The notes below the pieces were generated by a model that saw only the letters and a list, made by a program, of their open reading frames with translations, ran no database searches and was not told where the DNA came from. DNA of 6,958 nucleotides from an uncultured Saprospiraceae bacterium (GTDB taxonomy: Bacteria; Bacteroidota; Bacteroidia; Chitinophagales; Saprospiraceae): assembly GCA_938033975.1 (NCBI GenBank), contig CALHKJ010000393.1:1-6958 (forward strand), given 5' to 3'. Positions 5,501 through 6,958 of this stretch are shown here, one piece after another. The first letter of the stretch is position 1; the number at the start of each line of letters is the position of its first letter. Both the position numbers and the translations under genes were made by a program.

Positions 5501-6958
5501 TTAGGACCTCAATGCTATTTGATAAACCAAAGCATCCACTTAATATATTCAGTGGGCTATTGTTTATCAAGCCATTGACTTCACCTTCATAAGTAATACT
5601 CCAAATTAAGCAGGTCCCAGGATCAGCAGCATCAAAATTCACCATGCTGATATCATCAACAACTGTAATAATATTTTCATTTTCATCGGTGATAATCCAC
5701 TGTGTTATACTACCTGAGTTTCCAGTCAAAACTAAGTCACTAACAAAATCGTCTTCTCCATCTATACAAAAGCTGTAAGGTCCTCCTGAGATGGTTCCTC
5801 CGTTTGGTTGAGTTCTATCAACTCTAATTGAATTAGACAAAGCAAAACTTCCTACTATATCAGAAAGAAAATTTTCCAATTCGATTCCTGTCGTATTATC
5901 TTCATAAGTAAGGTGGTAGATAAGACATACGCCAACGCCAGCATTGTCAAAATCAACCATTTCTATGTCAGCTGGCAATCCAATAATACTGTCTTGTTCG
6001 TTCGTTACAACCCATTGAGAATTCGTACCTGTTGCTTCTGTCAATGTTATTCCTGAAACCATATCAGCGACACCATCTACACAGAAATTAAAAGGACCAC
6101 CAGTTAAAACGCCTCCGGCGGAAGCTGTTCTATTGACTGTGATGCTATTAGATAAATCAAAACATCCTTCAAGATCATTCACATTTGCTTCTACAGCTAA
6201 ATTTTCTAAACCATCAGCATAACCAATATGCCAGATCAAGCAAATCCCTACCCCTGCTTGGTCAAAATCAACATCTTCAATATCTGCAGGTAATCCTAAA
6301 ATATTTAAATCTAAATCTGTTACGATCCATGAATAGTTTGTAGCCGATGTATCTGTCAACTCAATTCCAGATACCATATCTGGCATTCCATCGACCATAA
6401 AATTGAAATCTTCAGAAGTCAATGTTCCTGCTTCTTGAACTGATCTTGTAACTGAGATAGAATTTGAAATTCCAAAACAACCTTCTAATTCTGAAACATT
6501 CGCTCCTGACTCAAGACCTTCAATACCATCTTCGTAAGAGATATTCCATATGAAACAAATACCTGCAGGAACATTATTAAAATTAATCGTATCTGGCTCT
6601 GTTGTTAATTCTAAAATAGCTCCATCCTCATCTGTTATGATGAAGGTAGAGTTTGGTCCAACATTTCCATCTACCTCAACACCTGAAATCATATCAGCTG
6701 AATTGTCAAGACAGAAGTTAAAAGGACCACCTGTTAGTGTTCCACCACTGATTTCAGTTCTTGTAACTACAATACTGTCCGATAAAGCAAAACATCCTTC
6801 AATATCTTCAGCTGAACTACCAGCTTCAAAACCTTGTGTATCGTTCCCATAAGATATGTTCCATAAAAGGCAAATACCTGGAGGTGCTTGATTAAAATCT
6901 ATTGTATCTAATTCATTAGTTAGAGCTATGATGTCCAAATTTTCATCAGTAATCAACC
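2520..6958 (-). CDS. giant tandem-repeat surface protein with lamin-tail-like and T9SS type A sorting domains (5' end outside window)
   Basis: The frame is open from the window edge, so the N-terminus and signal peptide are not seen; the first complete codon (TTG at 6956-6954) is internal, not a start. Numbering from it, 1,478 residues are visible. Residues 1-70 are the last two thirds of a repeat unit, 71-1225 are eleven full units of about 105 residues, 1229 to about 1380 are a lamin-tail-like domain, and 1399-1478 are a T9SS type A sorting domain. The last is normally cleaved when the protein crosses the outer membrane and is attached to or released from the cell surface. Composition is acidic and poor in Lys and Arg. 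Similar repeated domains occur, as I recall, in large secreted proteins of Saprospiraceae and related Bacteroidota, but I know no assigned function. An adhesin or structural surface role is inference from architecture. The gene stands alone, with its own terminator at 2424-2452. Confidence 0.93.
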   Translation of the reverse strand, partial: LITDENLDIIALTNELDTIDFNQAPPGICLLWNISYGNDTQGFEAGSSAEDIEGCFALSDSIVVTRTEISGGTLTGGPFNFCLDNSADMISGVEVDGNVGPNSTFIITDEDGAILELTTEPDTINFNNVPAGICFIWNISYEDGIEGLESGANVSELEGCFGISNSISVTRSVQEAGTLTSEDFNFMVDGMPDMVSGIELTDTSATNYSWIVTDLDLNILGLPADIEDVDFDQAGVGICLIWHIGYADGLENLAVEANVNDLEGCFDLSNSITVNRTASAGGVLTGGPFNFCVDGVADMVSGITLTEATGTNSQWVVTNEQDSIIGLPADIEMVDFDNAGVGVCLIYHLTYEDNTTGIELENFLSDIVGSFALSNSIRVDRTQPNGGTISGGPYSFCIDGEDDFVSDLVLTGNSGSITQWIITDENENIITVVDDISMVNFDAADPGTCLIWSITYEGEVNGLINNSPLNILSGCFGLSNSIEVLRSDISGGILEGGPFNFCIDMVMDTVSNITLSGASGENNSWIITDEDGLIVGLPEEITDVDFNAAGSGICLIWNISYQDGLTGLSLENNVSELVGCFDLSNSITVTRSAPIAGVIEGGPFNFTIDGIEDNATGISLTGNVAPNAQWVVTTPDGDITFITDDIESINFDQQAIGECLIWHIGYLDGISGFIEGNNVDDINGCFALSNSITVTKMPSLGGTLSGGPFNFCVDEEDDFVSDLEVTDNMGSVTGWIITDPDGMIIGLPNNIELVNFNDAGVGECYIYSISYEAGITGLVENANISGLSGTFGLSNFIIVDRTVPEAGTLVGGPYDFCIEGTADMISDFALTGNDGANTAWVITDEAGVIIGLPDTLENVNFEEVGSGTSLIYSLTYNDGLEGLVIDSVLTNLEGCFDLTENITVTRTEIFAGNLTGGPFNFCIDGVADNVSGITLADFVGPNVNWIVTDEDGVITHIAESTNEIDFDQTGPGTSFLYNLAYETGLQGLVLDNNIDQLDGCFDLTDAITINKISPNGGIVSGMISEICINDADEFVTDVDVSGAVGTNMSWLITNSTGDIVAVPSDILGFNFNNLNEGTCFLWHIAYEDGLEGLFVGENVNQLDGCFDISDNNISINKIEPLGGSLSPNTFSFCKDESPDFLNGLTLADTVGVNFNWVVTDLQGIILELPTMIETVDFDDADLGICLVYNITYEDGLSGLEVGEDIGDLEGCFDFSNSVQVIKEDCILMSNDSIVINEIFPEDNFVEIKNVSDVAIDVSGYYLESFPFGANLQNLFLECNSSDYILDPQEILVVEINGSITSNDGELALYNDQLANNDFGNPDFIIDYVEWGSTDHQRSETAIAAGIWSTGDFVPSFSINNSIEYDGIGNTPFDWSEDNASLCIENNFVDPDGGQAEARYSIYPNPSNDQISLDFNSSPANRGEAKIYDAFGKLLYVKEIDLTAGEEPIIDIRDLNEGAYIIEVSAKGFSQTQRFVKIN
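2523..2762 (-). other. T9SS type A C-terminal sorting domain
   Basis: Residues 1399-1478 match the Por/type IX sorting domain: opening Y-S-I-Y-P-N-P, central K-I-Y-D-A-F-G-K-L-L, then D-I-R-D-L-N-E-G-A-Y-I-I-E-V and the terminal R-F-V-K-I-N. In the family this domain directs export across the outer membrane and is removed there. It shows that the host has a type IX system, elsewhere in the genome. Confidence 0.95.
2817..3272 (-). other. lamin-tail-like domain (LTD) of the giant protein
   Basis: Residues 1229 to about 1380 follow the bacterial lamin-tail pattern. They begin S-I-V-I-N-E-I-F with N-F-V-E-I-K-N-V-S, then D-V-S-G-Y-Y-L. Later come a strand I-L-V-V-E-I, the segment D-Y-V-E-W-G and a terminal stretch with S-I-E-Y-D-G-I-G and D-W-S-E-D-N. 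LTDs are Ig-like folds common in secreted Bacteroidota proteins, often next to T9SS sorting domains; their ligands are mostly unknown. The end boundary is approximate. Confidence 0.75.
3282..6958 (-). repeat. tandem array of 105-residue (315-bp) domains, 1 partial + 11 full units
   Basis: Units in protein order: U0 6747-6958 (partial), U1 6432-6746, U2 6117-6431, U3 5802-6116, U4 5487-5801, U5 5172-5486, U6 4857-5171, U7 4542-4856, U8 4227-4541, U9 3912-4226, U10 3594-3911, U11 3282-3593. U1-U9 are each exactly 105 residues, U10 is 106 and U11 is 104. Consensus landmarks: [AG]G-x-L-x-GGPFNFC-x-D at 1-14, S-G-I-x-L at 21-25, W-[IV]-[IV]-T-D-E-D-G-x-I at 35-44, GLP at 46-48, V-[DN]-F at 54-56, G-x-C-L-I-W-x-I-x-Y at 62-71, G-C-F-x-L-S-N-S-I at 89-97. 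Each unit is probably one beta-sandwich-like domain. Pairwise identity by hand count is about 44-54%, so the units are old or have diverged fast; none is nearly identical to another. Confidence 0.95.

Noticed and set aside
2698..6852. Many plus-strand open frames of 66-104 codons opposite the giant gene (for example 4075-4332, 4408-4647, 4687-5001, 6550-6852)
   Set aside because: They recur at the repeat period and resemble each other because they are antisense shadows of the same repeat unit. They have no recognisable domains or start signals.
6954..6956. TTG as the start codon of the giant protein
   Set aside because: It falls inside a repeat unit at the W-[LI]-I-T-D position, matching an internal Leu/Ile in the other units. 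The gene continues beyond the window.
3282..6958. CRISPR array or DNA-level satellite, suggested by regular periodicity
   Set aside because: The 315-bp period is far too long for CRISPR, the units are diverged in DNA, and an uninterrupted reading frame explains the periodicity.

Overview
The window looks like a piece of a Bacteroidota chromosome, probably from the Saprospiraceae or a close relative. The reasons are the AT-rich DNA, the near absence of Shine-Dalgarno sequences, a Bacteroidota-style PBP2 and above all a very large secreted protein that ends in a type IX secretion (T9SS) type A sorting domain. The family-level placement is inference from protein style, not from a marker gene.

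Layout: bases 50-2040 (+) hold two genes that overlap by 4 bp. The first is a PBP2-type peptidoglycan transpeptidase with all three catalytic motifs but no membrane anchor or N-terminal half. The second is a complete dihydrofolate reductase (folA). A short intergenic stretch opens with a 7-bp tandem repeat that abuts the folA stop. Bases 2106-2411 (+) encode a small lipoprotein that resembles the N-terminal part of a DUF3365-type haem protein and stops where the haem-binding part would be expected. Bases 2412-2519 separate convergent genes and contain an intrinsic terminator serving the minus strand.

The remaining 64% of the window (2520-6958, minus) is one open reading frame of more than 1,478 codons, cut by the window edge on its N-terminal side. 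It consists of one partial and eleven full tandem domains of almost invariant length (105 residues, 315 bp), then a lamin-tail-like domain, then the T9SS sorting domain. It is most likely a cell-surface or secreted adhesin or structural protein.

The main discovery candidate is in this array. The units carry diagnostic residues that recur every fourth unit (420 aa, 1,260 bp), so the protein appears to be a higher-order repeat of four unit classes. The classes differ in their cysteine pattern, an acidic loop and their linkers. No CRISPR array, tRNA, rRNA, insertion sequence or attachment site was seen.
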